A DNA stretch of 64,000 nucleotides from Chrysomallon squamiferum (GCA_012295275.1 CM022665.1:42848152-42912151); one strand, 5' to 3'. Shown: positions 36,815-50,711, counted from the stretch's first letter. Notes: generated by a model not told the origin, from the sequence alone. Numbers and translations: made by a program.

Positions 36815-37224
36815 AATGCAGGAAAATCAGCCTTATGAATAATTTTCAGAAACTTTGGTAAGTACTGTCATATATAAAAGAATAAAGAATATTTGAATAT
36901 TCCTTTTTTGTAGTTGGTACACTTATTATTATAATATGGGTTTCTTTTCTGATACTGAAGAATAAAACCATTTCAATGTCAAAAATATCTCTGTTTCAGT
37001 GTTAAAAATATCTTTATTTCAGTTATAAAATATCGTTATTTCAGTGTCAAAAATATCTCTATTTCAGTGTTAGAAATACCTCTATTTCAGTGTTAAAAAT
37101 ATCCTTATTTCAGTGTTAAAAATCTTTATTTCAGTGTCAAAAATATCTGTATTTCAGTGTCAAAAATATCAATATTTTTACTAGATAACCCTTGGGGTGA
37201 ATCAGACATTCTGTTTTAATGTTT

Positions 37225-37225
<1 letters not shown>
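36815..37225 (+). repeat. Left arm of long inverted repeat
   Basis: Pairs with 38000-38440 in reverse complement. Shared landmarks: AACTTTGxTAAGTxxTGTCA, ATATAAAAGAATAAAGAA, TTGAATATTCCTTTTTTGTA, GGTTTCTTTTCTGATAxTGA, then copies of a TATTTCAGTGTxAAAAATAT minisatellite, then TTTTTACTAGATAACCCT. Arms are about 0.4 kb with roughly 0.8 kb between. Confidence 0.85.
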
Positions 37226-37262
<37 letters not shown>

Positions 37263-37999
37263 ATTTAGATTCCTTAGAGTCAAAATAACAAGGAGATCAC
37301 CTGTTATGTTATTAAAATCCTGATTACCTGAGGTAAAATATTTCACATAATGCCGGTAGTTCACTCATTCACATTTCCTGTCATTTAACATGTGATTTGT
37401 CAGATGTAATAAAACTGTTAAAAATAGCTTCGCCGAAATTTAGCTTTACATTTTTGTTTTTCTACAATACTAATATTAATAATAGCAATAACAATATTTA
37501 AAATAATGACAGTAATAATGATAACAATAATAATAAATAATAATTAATAAAAAATACTATGGAATTTTAATTTGAAAGAAATTTTCAAGAAGTTTTGTAG
37601 GAAAGGTCATCATATCATTGCTGAAGAATTCAGAACTGATTGTGATAGCTAATTTCCTAATTTTACCATTTTGTAACTAAAATTAAGAAAATAGCTTCTA
37701 TATTATTTCAAAATTCTTTTATTTTGTTTCCAGAGTTTTGATAGCTGCATCATCAAGATATATCTATATTTTTTCTTTTACTGGAATAATAATAAGAATT
37801 AGTAAATTATGAACAAGAGAATGATGATGATGATGCTGATGCTGCTGCTGATGATGATAATGATGATGATGTATAGAAAAGAAATATTTCTACACTGAAC
37901 TGAATGACAGTGTAATTATCCAGTATTCAATGAATGTAAATACATTCCTTAAATCCACAGTACATAATAGTTGTTTATGACTAACCAAAATCATTTAAT

Positions 38000-38440
38000 T
38001 TTTTGAAAACATTAAAACAGTATGTCTATCTAATAGGGTTATCTAGTAAAAATGCCAATATATTTAACACTGAAATAGAGATATTTTTGACACTGAAAAA
38101 CAGATCTTTTTTACACTGAAATAGATATATTTTTAACACTGAAATAAAGATATTTTTAAAACTGAAATAAAGATATTTTTAAAACTGAAATAGAGATATT
38201 AGTAAAACTGAAATAAAGGTATTTTTAACACTGAAATACAGGTATTTTTAACACTGAAATGGATATTTTTGACACTGAAATGGTTTTCTTCTTCAATATC
38301 AGAAAAGAAACCTATATTATAATAATAACTACTGTACTAACTACAAAAAAGGAATATTCAATTGTTCTTTATTCTTTTATATATGACAACACTTATCAAA
38401 GTTTTTGAACATTATTCACAAACTGGATTTGAAAATAGTA
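38000..38440 (-). repeat. Right arm of long inverted repeat
   Basis: Reverse complement of 36815-37225, with the same landmarks in mirrored order: AGGGTTATCTAGTAAAAA, then ACACTGAAATAxAGATATTT copies, then TCAGAAAAGAAACC and TACAAAAAAGGAATATTCAA. The minisatellite copy number differs between arms. Confidence 0.85.
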
Positions 38441-39842
38441 ATATGTCTAACAGCACAGACTAATTAAAGTGTAAAGTCAATCAATACGGGTGTAAATAAA
38501 AAAAAAAAAAAAAACATTTGTTTACCTCTGCTTTATTTATTAGCTGTGACTGTCTTTGGGAATATTAAAGTGTAACAACATTAAACCAACACACTTCCAA
38601 GATGCATTTTATAATTAAATGTATTCATGCTATAAGACACATAAATTATAAAATCTATGGGGTTTTTTTTTGTGCTTTTAGTACCCAAGGTATAAAGTGA
38701 TTTAAATTTTAATACCTAGAACATACTGTTCTGTATTCCTCAATTTGCATACAACATTTAAGACAAGTATTCCACTTTTAAGACCCATTCTGTGATTTGT
38801 TACCTTCATCTTTAATTCATCTCCCTCTGGTACTGAACCAAAGAGCAGTGTTTTATGAGCTAACGTACTGATTAACATTAAACATGTTCACGTTTCAAAC
38901 CACACAGATCTCTCTTGTTCTACCAGCGTCATTAATTAAGCACACTGCAACAGTATATCATTACTGCTGTGTATAATAATATGCAAACACCCATCCCTTG
39001 GCAATACACTCACTAGGTATACTCCTATTTATTTTCCAGTCACTGCTACTTCTTTTTGTTTTTTTTTAAAATTATTATTTTTAACCCTTTATAATGAAAC
39101 TCATTTCTCTTTGAATGCTAACGTGATGATCAGAGGACCCACACACTATTTTTTCTGAAATCCAGATCTGCCTTTCCAGTAGTTTTTAATACAGGCTTGG
39201 TATGAAGCCACTTTGCCTTTTTCTGAAATTATATATAGATATATATATATATCTATATATAAGAGAGCGAGAGAGAGCAAGATACACATACACACAAACA
39301 CACACGCACACCCACACACACACAAACATCTACTGTATATCACTTGAAAAGTTCTTTCTGCGATCTTTTATTAAGATCTCTTGGAAAAGAGCAATAAAAA
39401 TAATAAGTGCAGTTACCTCTTACTCTGTGATTTACAGAACTAGGGGTTAATTTGCTCTTTTGTAAGACAATAAATAATTCACATTTGTGTGCTCGTTCCA
39501 CTGAAACGTGCACCTTAGCAGTTGTAAATTTATTAACATGGGAAGGTGAATGTCAGAAGAAAGGATATAATAAATCTACATTAAATGCTCTTAAAAAAGG
39601 ATTATTCTGCTTTAAAATACAAAGTGTCTTTGTCAGTCTTTTAAATCTGTGTTCTTGATGTCATGATTAAGCTGGGAAATGTGGGTTGATTAATATGTCT
39701 GTTAAGAATATTACTACCAGTCATACTTTATTATTAGCAAAATATTTTGATTTCAAAAAAGTTTTTGTAAAAATATTAAAGTAAAATTAATGTCTTTTTT
39801 TTATTTTTTCAAAAAAATAACCTGAAAAATAAAGACCAATTA

Positions 39843-39893
<51 letters not shown>

Positions 39894-40044
39894 TTTACGT
39901 TTAAATTTCTGTGATTCCATGTTGCACTTTCACTATAGAATACAACTTTTTACCTAAGGTTGAAGCATGTCTGTCTTTGGCAGACACTCCAGGAAAATTA
40001 GGATATGTTAATGTATTAGAGGATTATACAACTTTAGAGTTAGA

Positions 40045-40115
40045 GCTGATTCTAAGCTGTGATCCCAGATCCTGTTATTCACAGAGTCAATAGTTTAACC
40101 ACTAACCTCAACATG
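40045..40115 (-). mobile_element. tRNA-derived SINE-like fragment
   Basis: On the - strand GTTGAGGTTAGTGGTTAAAC resembles an A box, with ACAGGATCTGGGATCACAGC as a B-box-like stretch about 30 bases downstream. Old and incomplete. Confidence 0.4.
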
Positions 40116-40418
40116 TTTACCATTTTCTAATGAATTATATTTCACTACAATTAAAAAAACAGAATCTTAGTCACAGTTAGTGGATTTAGTGGCTGGTTGT
40201 TGATGAGACTGGTCAAATATATAAATATATTACACCCTATGTAATAAACTAATTTATATACATGTATATAATCAGTTATCAAACATAATTTAAAAAAAAA
40301 TATATTATGAAGTTGTTGTTGATGTTGTTGCTGATGTCTGTTCGTGTTTGTGTGTGTGTTTATTTTTTGCACTACACAAGGATACTATTATCAGTTATTT
40401 TATTTTCCTCTAACTTAC

Positions 40419-40491
40419 CAGCAATGCCTCTGACATCAAGCTGTTGTAGTTCATGCTGTTCACCATGACTGCCAACAATGTAGACAAACAT
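40419..40491 (-). CDS. Candidate alternative first coding exon of PALS1
   Basis: An ATG at 40491 (purine at -3) opens 24 codons, MFVYIVGSHGEQHELQQLDV then RGIA, and ends in phase 1 at a strong donor (CTG|GTAAGTTAG). GC is about 44% against a much lower background. An in-frame stop lies 36 bases upstream, so this is a start exon or 5' UTR exon, not an extension. Its phase fits PALS1 exon 1 (G + TT = Val, then [10 protein letters not shown]). It matches no family I know. The next downstream exon is an inference from phase alone. Confidence 0.45.
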
Positions 40492-43400
40492 TTCTTTTAT
40501 ATAATATCCAGCACTAATTATGTGTCAACCCACATTGATGACCGTCTGTGTCCTATATCCCAAATCTTATTTCTGGAATAAAATCTACTTGTGGTTCCAG
40601 CCCTTAATACAGTAATTTTATTTCTAACTGTATGAAATCTACTTCATGAATATTTTCCATTATATTTTTATATCCAATTAACAGTTCATGTTATTCCAAT
40701 TCAAGACTCCTACATCCACTGAATTTTTAAGTCCACTTTGGTTAAGTTCAGACCTATGGAACTACACATTTCTATAATAGTAAAATGAATTACTCAAGTA
40801 TACATATGCACTAGTGCACAATTCTTATGTCCAGCCTTTAGTCCACTTTTCTTAGGAAGATATCCTTATGTTAACCATTCCGAAGGAAAAAAACAACAAA
40901 ATTGTCTATGATGATGTCCAGTCCTATGTCCACCTCTGTTTGTGTTGTCCAGCCAGATGGATAAAGTCCAAGAATAAGAATAAAGCAGACAACAACAGTA
41001 TTATTACATGATAGTCAGGCCACATGTACAGTGGGTGATGAATGTAAAATGATCAAAGTTTACTTCCAAGGTTAGACTGTGCCAGTGTCTATTAATACAA
41101 GTTAGTCAGTGGAAACTCTATATGTTGGATTAAACAGGCTGATAAGACATATTCCACTTGTTAACAAGCAATCAGTGTATCCATCAGAGCTGAGTGGAGA
41201 GTGTAACTGTATTCCACCGTAATTTTCAACTGCTAATTGGTTATCAACCTAAAAATGATTCCACAGTAAGCACCACCAGGTACAAAGTATCAGAACAAAA
41301 TTAGGATGGAAATTAAAGGTCTAATTATTATTTAGAAACACAATTTTTTTTAAATAGGTTTATGCTGGACTGCTATTTTTATATCTAACAAGCCAATGTC
41401 ATATTTTATTTTTAAAATGGTTTTTTCTTTTTGCTAACAAGTTTATTTGTCCATGCAATATTTTAGTACTTCATTGTATTTATTTCCTATATTATACTTG
41501 TGAAAATGTATAATATATAAATGATATGATATAATTACAAAATTTTAATATTTTTCCCATATTACAATAACAGTTCTGTGATGTTATAATTTAAAAATGT
41601 TATAATTTAAAAATTTAACACGATAAAAATCAATATTTAAAAATTTATTATATAATTTATATTCCTAGTACTTGTATTTGAAAAAGAAATCATGTCTTTA
41701 CTAAGATACTCTGTTGAATTTAAATTTATAATGTCAATGCTGTATTACATTTTAGAAAAAATTCAAGTACTTCTGTACAATCAATATTAAATATATATAT
41801 TCTGTGGGATTACTATTACCTTAGAACTGAATACCTCTATTCAACAGAACAGAAGAAAAAAACTAACAAAAAAAGTTTCTTTATCGCTAGCTACATGTGA
41901 CATTTTAAACCATATAAATTAAAATTCTTCTTTTTAAATAAGTAAATTAAACTTTCAGCCACCATTCTTAAAGGTTACAAAACAATCTAAATCTCTTTTT
42001 CCCCACACCTGAAACCAGCAGCATTATAAAATATATTAAAAACATGCCACAGAGTTAAAATTAGAAATCTGTTTTCACTGATGAATGGACATTTCCAATC
42101 AATAGTTCTACACTGATTGACAAATATCGATTTTTTTTTTTTTTTTTTTTTTTTACAAAAAACAAAATCTTCCTTAATCTTCTGCATGGCAAATGCCATC
42201 ACCAAAACCAAATAGAATTACAAGATCTAGTTTCACAAAACGAATTTAATTTTCACAACAAAATTCCTGCAAGGTCAAAACAGATGCGAAATTCCTGCAT
42301 GGATAAAGTGTTTTTAAAATCCATACAGTTAAAATAGTTTTAAAATTTCTACTAACACTCAAAGCTGTTCCAAAATTCCTTGTGGCAAGAACAGTTTAAA
42401 ATTCTTAGACTGCCAAAATAAATTATAAAATTGTTATGTGAAAGAACAGTTTAAAATGTTCCTATATATTCCTTCAAACAGTTCCAAAATTCCTGCATGA
42501 CCAGAAATGTAAATGATTAAACTTTAAATTAAAAATTATCCAACTATTACCTTTAAATTAAAAAATATCTAAATGGTTTAACTTTAATTTAAAAGAGTGT
42601 CTTAATTTATAATCTTTCAATTTCTTTTAATTAAAAGTCGGCCTAAAATTATATCTTTCAACATTTCTTTAAATTAAAGGTAAACTTTAATTAATATTAT
42701 CTTTAATTTTTGTATGTTATTAAATTTTCAACTTTTTCGATAAATTAAATATGAACCTTAATTTACAACCTTTCTAGTTTTCCTTGTATTATAAAAGAAC
42801 CTTCACTTATTATCATTCAGCTTTTTAAAGTAAATGTAAGCCAAAATTTAAAATCTTTAAAATGTATTCTCAAATTATAATAAACCTTAATTTCCAATCC
42901 TTAATGTTTTCTTAAATCAAAGATCTCCCTTAAATTATTAATCATTCAACATTTCCTTAAATTAATAAATAAACTTCATTAATAATCTTTCAACTTCTTT
43001 AAAGAAAAAAAAACAAAAACAGCTGAATTATTAATTTTTAATCCTCATCTGAAATTTAGAGTGAACCTTGGTCCCTAATCTTTGCCATCATTTATCTTAA
43101 TTGCAATATCCTTCTGAATCAGCAACAACAACATTTCTTGTAAGAAAATATTTTACCTGCCCACAAGAACAATGAAGTATCAATTTCAGGGCTGAAGACA
43201 AAGCCTGTACCACTGGCTATGAATAAATGTGTGAATCAGAGAACATCAATTATGCCTGAATGTCAAGACATGTCGGAAATTCCAAGTTAAAGCATCAGCT
43301 CTATGTGTCAGATGGTGTGGGCAATAAAAAAAAAAAAAAAGATCAGGTCAGAATGATGAGGTCAGAATCAACAGGTCAAAAGATCTTGCCTCGTGAATAT

Positions 43401-43537
43401 TTCATTAAGAAAATAACCAATTATTCAGAAAAGTGAAGGTGTTTATTTGTTTATTTATTTATTTATTTATTTATTAATTGTTATTTTTATTATTAAATCT
43501 ACTAAAATATTGCTTTTGTTTCAATTGATATCAAAAA

Positions 43538-43581
<44 letters not shown>

Positions 43582-44129
43582 ATCTACTAAAATATGGCTT
43601 TTGTTTCAACTGATATCAAAAATTATTATTATTATTATTATTTCAACTGATAAATCAAAAATCATTATTATTATTATTTTTATTATTATTATTATTATTA
43701 TTCAACTGATATTAAAAATGTTTTAACAAAGTCACAGTACAAGCCAAATGTTTGGATGTAAATGACATTCCCACTGGGTCTAGCTGACATTACCTATGTC
43801 TAGTATTCAGTAAATGTAAACAAATTCCTTATCTCCTGTAAATATTATTTTATAATAACCATACAGTGTATTTTTTATAATAACAATAAAATATATAAAA
43901 TATTCTAACGTCAAAGTCATCCAGCTATTTTAGGTACCTTTAGCCATTTTGATGCATCTGATTTTAAATATTTTTGAAAAATGAACTATAATCCAAGAAT
44001 CAAGGCACCAGAGTAAGTTTTTAATTCATGTACATTGGCATTATCTAAATTAAATTAAAAGCATATATATTTCGTTTTAGTGACTGGATACAATATGTGT
44101 ATAAAAACTATATTAAAAAACCATAAATT

Positions 44130-44680
44130 ATAAAACCAACCTTCTTAGTCCTAGTATACACAATCCTTGAAAATTATATGAAAACAAATGTGCCAGTTTC
44201 TTCTAGGTTTGTAAATATGATCACAGAAATATGACAGTTCCCTAACTATAAATCAAAGAATTACTGGTACCTATGGAAATATTCTGATAGAATAATGCTA
44301 ATATTAACAGATTCACAAAATGCAGAAATAAACGAAAACCTCACAGATTTGCAAATTTCAACACTGCAGAATTGACACCATCTTTGTCAGCCACAGAATT
44401 ATATTTAATTCTCAATCCTTGCAAAAAATAAGAAATGTATTTATAAAAAAACTGCCAATCTATATACAGGTTTTTCGCAGAATTATTCCAAATCCTTGTA
44501 GATTTGCAAACTATATTTGCACTGAATTAAGTCAAATCCGTGCAAGTTAGCAAACCATACCAACACAAAATCATGCCAAATCCTTATGGATTTGGAAACT
44601 TGTATACATTCCCAATTATCCCAAATCGTGGTAAATTTGCTAATATACTCAACAATACCTAATCCTTTGAGGTTTCAAAA
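44130..44680. repeat. ~60-bp degenerate tandem array
   Basis: Copies share TGCCAAATCCTTGxxGATTT and GCAAACTATAxxxxCACAGA. About seven diverged units. Confidence 0.6.
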
Positions 44681-46049
44681 GTATAAACATGCAGATCTGT
44701 GTGAAAGTGTTATGAACCTGACACTCCACGGGAAAAATTGCTGCAGGAGTTTGAAAATAGCAGATAATAATAATGATAATAATAAGCTGGAGGCCAAGCA
44801 ATATCCTCTCCAGCCAGCAAGACAACAAGTGAAGATTAAGTGTGAAAACGACAGGGAAATATTCATTGTTAATCTCTGCTTCTGTCACTCTGCCAGTATG
44901 CTACATTATAAACCACTGTCCTCAGGCTTTGTCTTAATAAATGCTGCTGAAAAGTTGTTATTAATATGGCTGTATTATGTTAGTGTGGCTGCATGGGTGG
45001 CCAGACCATGGCTTGTCAGCCACATCCCTTGCAGCATCCCTTTTTCACATTTAATGTGCAGCTTATGTAATCATGTTAGCAGAATTCCATTTTTTTATTA
45101 GACAAAAGATAAAAAGGTAAATTGAAAACTTCTGATAGTAACTTCATTTTCAGCAATCATAGTTTTTGTTAATGAAATGAAAATTTGCATATTCTACACT
45201 AACAAGATTTTAGACATATTTTATCTAATTTTTCACACACACACACACACACACAGAAATAGAGATAACTGTAAAAATAAAATTCTAAAAAATGTTGTTG
45301 GCACTGTAGCTCATAAAACAACATTTTACTATTCTTAATTAGTTTGACCATATGCTGACATTTATTTTCATTTTTCTAATTATTTTCATTTTAACCTGAT
45401 CAAACATCATTAACATTGAAATTCTTCTTTTATCTGCATGGATGTTTGCATAATCCTTTAAGGATTAGGTTCCAAGGTGTAATATAATTTGAAGTCAGAG
45501 GTGAAAGGTCAAGGGTCAAGGTTCACCATCTCAGCAATAAGAATGGGACTAAATGATATGGCAGAATGTCGACCATTTTGAATGTTCTTTCAAAATCAAA
45601 CAGTGTCAAGTACATTGTCAGTCCAGTATATATAATATACAAGTCTGGTTTGTTTGTCTGAGACACTGTTAGTGTTAGTGTGTTAGTGTGTTAGACAGAA
45701 GAGATGGTGGTGCAAAACATTTTTCAGAATCAGCTCTTCCTGAAGGTGGACAACAATTTCCTTATGAGACATTCCAAATTTACTTTAAAATACAATATCA
45801 TCATAAATAATAATAATCATAGTAGTATTAGCAGTTGTAGTAGTAGTTGTTGTAGAGGTAACAGTAGTAGAGACAGTAGAAACAGTAGCAAATAAACACA
45901 TTTGTATGAATATGCATGCTAATCTATAGGTGTATTTCCATGTATTGTGTATTGTGCATGTATTGTTACATACAAATTATCTACCTGTTTATCTTTAATA
46001 ATCTTTTAAAGGATTTAGGAGATTATGATATCTCAGAATCAGTTAATCC

Positions 46050-46850
46050 TCTTACACGTTAGCATTTATTACAGTACAAGTACATAATACATCAATAACA
46101 TTTTCAAATCTAAATATATTCTTATTACCTCCCTAACCAACATCTAACAACCAAACTGAACTCCATGTCACTACTCTGATCACTACATTACAACCATATC
46201 AAAGAAAAGAAAAACATTTCAACTAAACAGTTATTATAATACAAATATACCAAATATATAAATATATAACGTTTATGCCGAAATATATTCTTATAGCTAT
46301 TATGTCCTTAGCCAGTATCTATTTTATCCAAAGTGTTCACTCTGATCAAAACACTACATCCCTATCAAAGAGAAATATAACCTTTTTTTAAATTAAAATA
46401 CAAGTACCAAATTTTTCAGATCTAAATATATTCTTATATAAACAGAAATATACTGACATTTTTCAAACTTGATATATTTTTATAGTTATTACATCCTTAG
46501 CCAAACTCTAATAAAACTACACCCCATGTCACCACTGCATTCCTATCAAAGAGAAATAAAATATTTCTTATTATTGCAATACCAAATATACTGACAATAT
46601 TTTTCAAACTTAAATGTATTCTTAACAGAACTGTGAACTAAACTATGCCCCATGCCATCACTGCCTTCCTATCAAAGAGACACATAACCTTTTCTTTATT
46701 ACAAAACAAACACCAAATACACTGATAACATTTTTCAAACTTAAATATATTCTTACAGTTATTACAGCATCTAACAACAAAAGTAAACCCCTAACCACCA
46801 CCCTCATCAAAACACTAGAGCGACATCAAAGAGGAACAAAACAAGCCAGA
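46050..46850. repeat. ~160-bp tandem array, ~5 copies
   Basis: Each unit has ACATTTTTCAAACTTAAATA, TATTCTTAxAGTTATTACxT, CCTTAGCCAACATCTAACAA, CCCCATGTCACCACTxC and CCTATCAAAGAGAAATAAAA in that order. Confidence 0.75.
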
Positions 46851-48238
46851 TCATTAACAGTATCTGCAATTGTCCTGTGAAATGAGGAATGCAAGAATTT
46901 ACAACAGGCCTTTGTCAACAAACAGTGTGAAGGAAAATCTACAGCTTTCAGCTTCGTCTACTTTGCAAAAGCAGATCTTGTCAATATTTCTCAGCCGCTT
47001 ATGAAGAACACCTCTGCACTTTTTAAGGCTTAAGTTTCCATTTTTAGTTTAGCCAACCAGTTTTAAAACATGACTTGAATCTATGCTAAGTATTTAGAGA
47101 AAGTTAGAAAGAGATATTTACAAATGTAAGAGAAAATATATAAACAAATAAATAAAAAGGTTGAAAAAGAATGTTAAAAAAAAATAATGATATTCATATT
47201 TGTCTGTATGTACATACATCTTTTGGCTAAATGAAATTCCTGAAGTATTTTTGAACTGTGATATTTGACATCTTGGGTGTTATATTATATCAGGACTTTT
47301 ATTATAATCCCAAAGTCAATAAAACACTTTCTATTTTGAACAGGACTTACTTTTCAAATTAAAAAACCATTACAACGTCAGATAATAAATTTATCATTTA
47401 TTCTTTACTACCAAATAAATCTCTGCTACACTAAATACTTTATCCTTCATTAAATATTTTATTATTATTAATCCCAGCCTTACCTTTTATTTAATGATGA
47501 AATCATTTATCTTACACTGAAACCTTTATTAAACCTGACATATAGGCAATATTGGTATTAGAAATAATGTTTTATTCAGTTCATGAATCTAATTATGTGA
47601 TTTAAATACCAAGTTATTCCTCTAGGACACTTTGACCGCAAACGATGGTGGAAAAATTATTTTATTTTTATATTATATATATATATATATATATACCTAT
47701 ATATACATATTAGTCTTTATTTAATGTGTGTTGTATTCTTAAAGTAATCTATATATCTATTTTATTTTATTTTATTTTATTTTATTTTAAAGGAAAATTT
47801 TTCCCTTGTTATTGTTCTTTTCTGGAATATGCAAACAATCTTACAGCTCCCAAGGTGAAATGTGATGCAATACTAAACATATTCAACCTGTAACTTAATC
47901 AACGTATTTCATAACATTTTAAAGAAGCCAAAACTCTTACAACTGCACTCTTTAGCTCTTAATTTGAAGTATTTACCAGTCATCATAAAGTTGCCTTTTC
48001 ATGCCTGAATAGCTGCAAATAAAATGGTAACAATACTGCAACAATCTGGGACACTCAAAGTAAAATAAATAAATGTCAAAATATTACACCTGACTGATCA
48101 CCGACAAACGAATACCTGTCAGGTAAATGGCAACACCAGCTGGGTGTGTCAGTGGTTGAAGCTGTACAGGTAGCTTTCATATTCATACCTCTAAAATGAC
48201 CTCAGGATCATTCTTAACTGATCTGATTGATGAGTTCA

Positions 48239-48271
<33 letters not shown>

Positions 48272-48879
48272 AAAATAAAAAAAAGATAATAACAAAAAAA
48301 TTAAAGAAAATATAATTTGATATGAAAGTAATCCAGTATGCTTAAAGCAGTTTTAAAATCATGTGATTTTTTTTTTTTTTTGTTTACCTGTTAATATTTT
48401 TATTACTATTTACAAGTTTCATTTCCTCTTATTCTGTCATGGATGAGTTAAAGCTAGGTATTTAGAGCAAATGCTTGAGGAGTCGTGGATTCTGAATGAT
48501 CTGTTCAAAGTACATCCATCCAGCTATTTCCCAATCCAGACACACACACACACACACACAAAAGGCTATGTTTTATATTTTCCTGTTTAATGGAAGGCGA
48601 ATACAGAAAAATCACTTGTTGCTAATTGTTAACAATAGTCCAGTTAATGGCAGTGGCAATATTTCTTTGTCATGTCATTACATTAAAATAAGTTTTATAC
48701 TGATTATCTCTAAACTATCATATGATTTCATAATGTGATTGTAAGACATGGATGCCTAGTACAGACACTTAAAGAATTATCATTTTTAGCATGCATTTAT
48801 TCACAGACAGTATAACACATGTGTCTTTTGATTACCCTTTTGTCAATCACTGTTGGGGATGTGACATAATTCAGGGAGT

Positions 48880-48945
48880 CCTACAGTTAGGATTGATCCA
48901 GCAACCTTTTACATCCAAAGTTATCACTCTGCTGTAAAATCATAA
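48880..48945 (-). mobile_element. tRNA-derived SINE-like fragment
   Basis: On the - strand TTACAGCAGAGTGATAACTT (A-box-like) precedes GGTTGCTGGATCAATCC, a good B-box-like match, at tRNA-like spacing. Confidence 0.4.
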
Positions 48946-50711
48946 GTTTTTTTCACATTCTATCGTTGAGGTATTACATCTGTTTATGAATAAATGTGAC
49001 AATAAACAAACATCTCTCTTCCCAACAGTCTCATAACAGATCCTCTGACGTCAGAAAAATTTGTGTTTTAAATATAACTCTATCTTTTATAGCAGAGAAA
49101 TATTTTATAAGTTCAGAAGATAACCCACAGTTTTTATTGGTAAAATAAATATGCCTGAAAATCAGGAAAAAATATGACAGAGAATGATAAACCAGTCATG
49201 AAAAGTAAGTTTTTTTACAGTGTGACATATAACATTTATCTCCCTACTGTGCTTACATCCCATATTCTCTAGGTAAATAGAGATATTAGATAAATAAAGC
49301 AATCAATTGTATGTGATTAGATAATAATTATTATCATTGTTGTTGTTCTGGTTCTTGTTATTATTATTATTGTTGTTGTAGTTAAAATAATTATTGTTAT
49401 TATTATTATCATCATTACTGTTATTATTGTTCTTTTGTTGTTGTTATTGTTACTGTATTTATAGTCATTACTTTTATTATAAATAATTATTACCATCATT
49501 TTATATATATGAGTGTGTGTGTGTGTGTTTTTGTATATGTATGGAGAAAGAGAGAGAGAGAGACAGACATATAAATTTAAGAAAATAAAAATGTTCCCAG
49601 AATACAAACCACACTTACTGATCTTGTTTCAACAAACATAACAAGCAAACAATTAAATACTTTATTATATATTTTGTAATGAAGTCAATACAAAACAGTC
49701 TAAGTACACAATGGAAAACAAACCCACATGTGAATTATTTTAATTCATTGGAACAATAGCCAATTACAATGATGTTTTGGGGTCTCAACATAAGTATTAG
49801 ACCTGACAATAACAATAATTAACCAAAACCACCAATATATTATTATTATTAATCAATAATTTAGCCAATATGGATGGATTTCACATTCTAAGCCTGTCCT
49901 AAGTAATGGTTAAGACAACAACAACAACACAACAACAGCAACAAAAGAAGCAATATTAAGACAACAACAGCAGAAATAGCAGCAATATTAAGACAACAGC
50001 AGCAGCAGCAATATCAGCAATGCTAAGATGAAAACCACAACAGCAGCAATGTTAAGACAACAAGAAGAATGTTCATATTATTTTGTTTTATTAATTTGTA
50101 ACATCACCAGAACCATTTAACTATTATCTAAGTACAAAACCAGAAATAATTAAATCCAGAGTATTATCTTAATTATCCAGTCCCTGGCTACCAAAAGCAA
50201 GAACCAGGAAATATCAAATCTGAATGAATTCCCTTACGTGGCAAGCAGGAATTGAATTAACAGCAGAGCAGTTTTTCAGTAATGAGTTAAAAGCTTATTT
50301 CAGTCACAGTGTACGGGGTCTGTAATTAACACTGTGCAGCAGTTGAAGCTTAATTCAATAGCAGCTCCAGTAAGTAGCATCATCTGTCAAGAATTGTAGT
50401 GAAATTTGGCAGGATGTTCCAAATTGTGTCACCTCCACCTTGTTTCATCATTTAAACTATACATTCTTTTGACTGTAATTTTATTTTATTTTATTAAATG
50501 TATATATTAGCTCTCTAGGAGGCCTACAGTATTTTGTGTGTGTGTGTAGTATCATCTTTATAAATTATAGTCTATGAACTCAGTGTTCCTGATCCCTTTT
50601 GTTTTAAGACTTGTTTTCTAAGCTTTGTGTACTCTGGACTATGTTCTTTCAGCACTGTCCTATCAGCTCTGCGTTCTGTAATCTTTGCTTTATCCTTGGC
50701 CATAATGTTCT

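Larger units (their letters stand above)
29982..40418 (-). other. Intron upstream of PALS1 exon 1
   Basis: Repeat-rich: triplet block (29999-30195), TG runs (31058-31240, 32767-32830 and 34398-34447), TA runs (32599-32750), a 36-bp minisatellite (33771-34001), several other tandem arrays and a large inverted repeat (36815-38440). One short exon-like segment at 38804-38859 is discussed under findings. Confidence 0.55.

Noticed and set aside
37315-37370. - strand segment ending at GTAATC near the inverted repeat
   Set aside because: It lies in the inverted-repeat spacer; the ATG frame leaves the wrong phase and there is no homology.
44586-45101. 171-codon + strand frame
   Set aside because: It contains an AAT microsatellite, has no domain or splice support, and is overlapped by open frames on the other strand.
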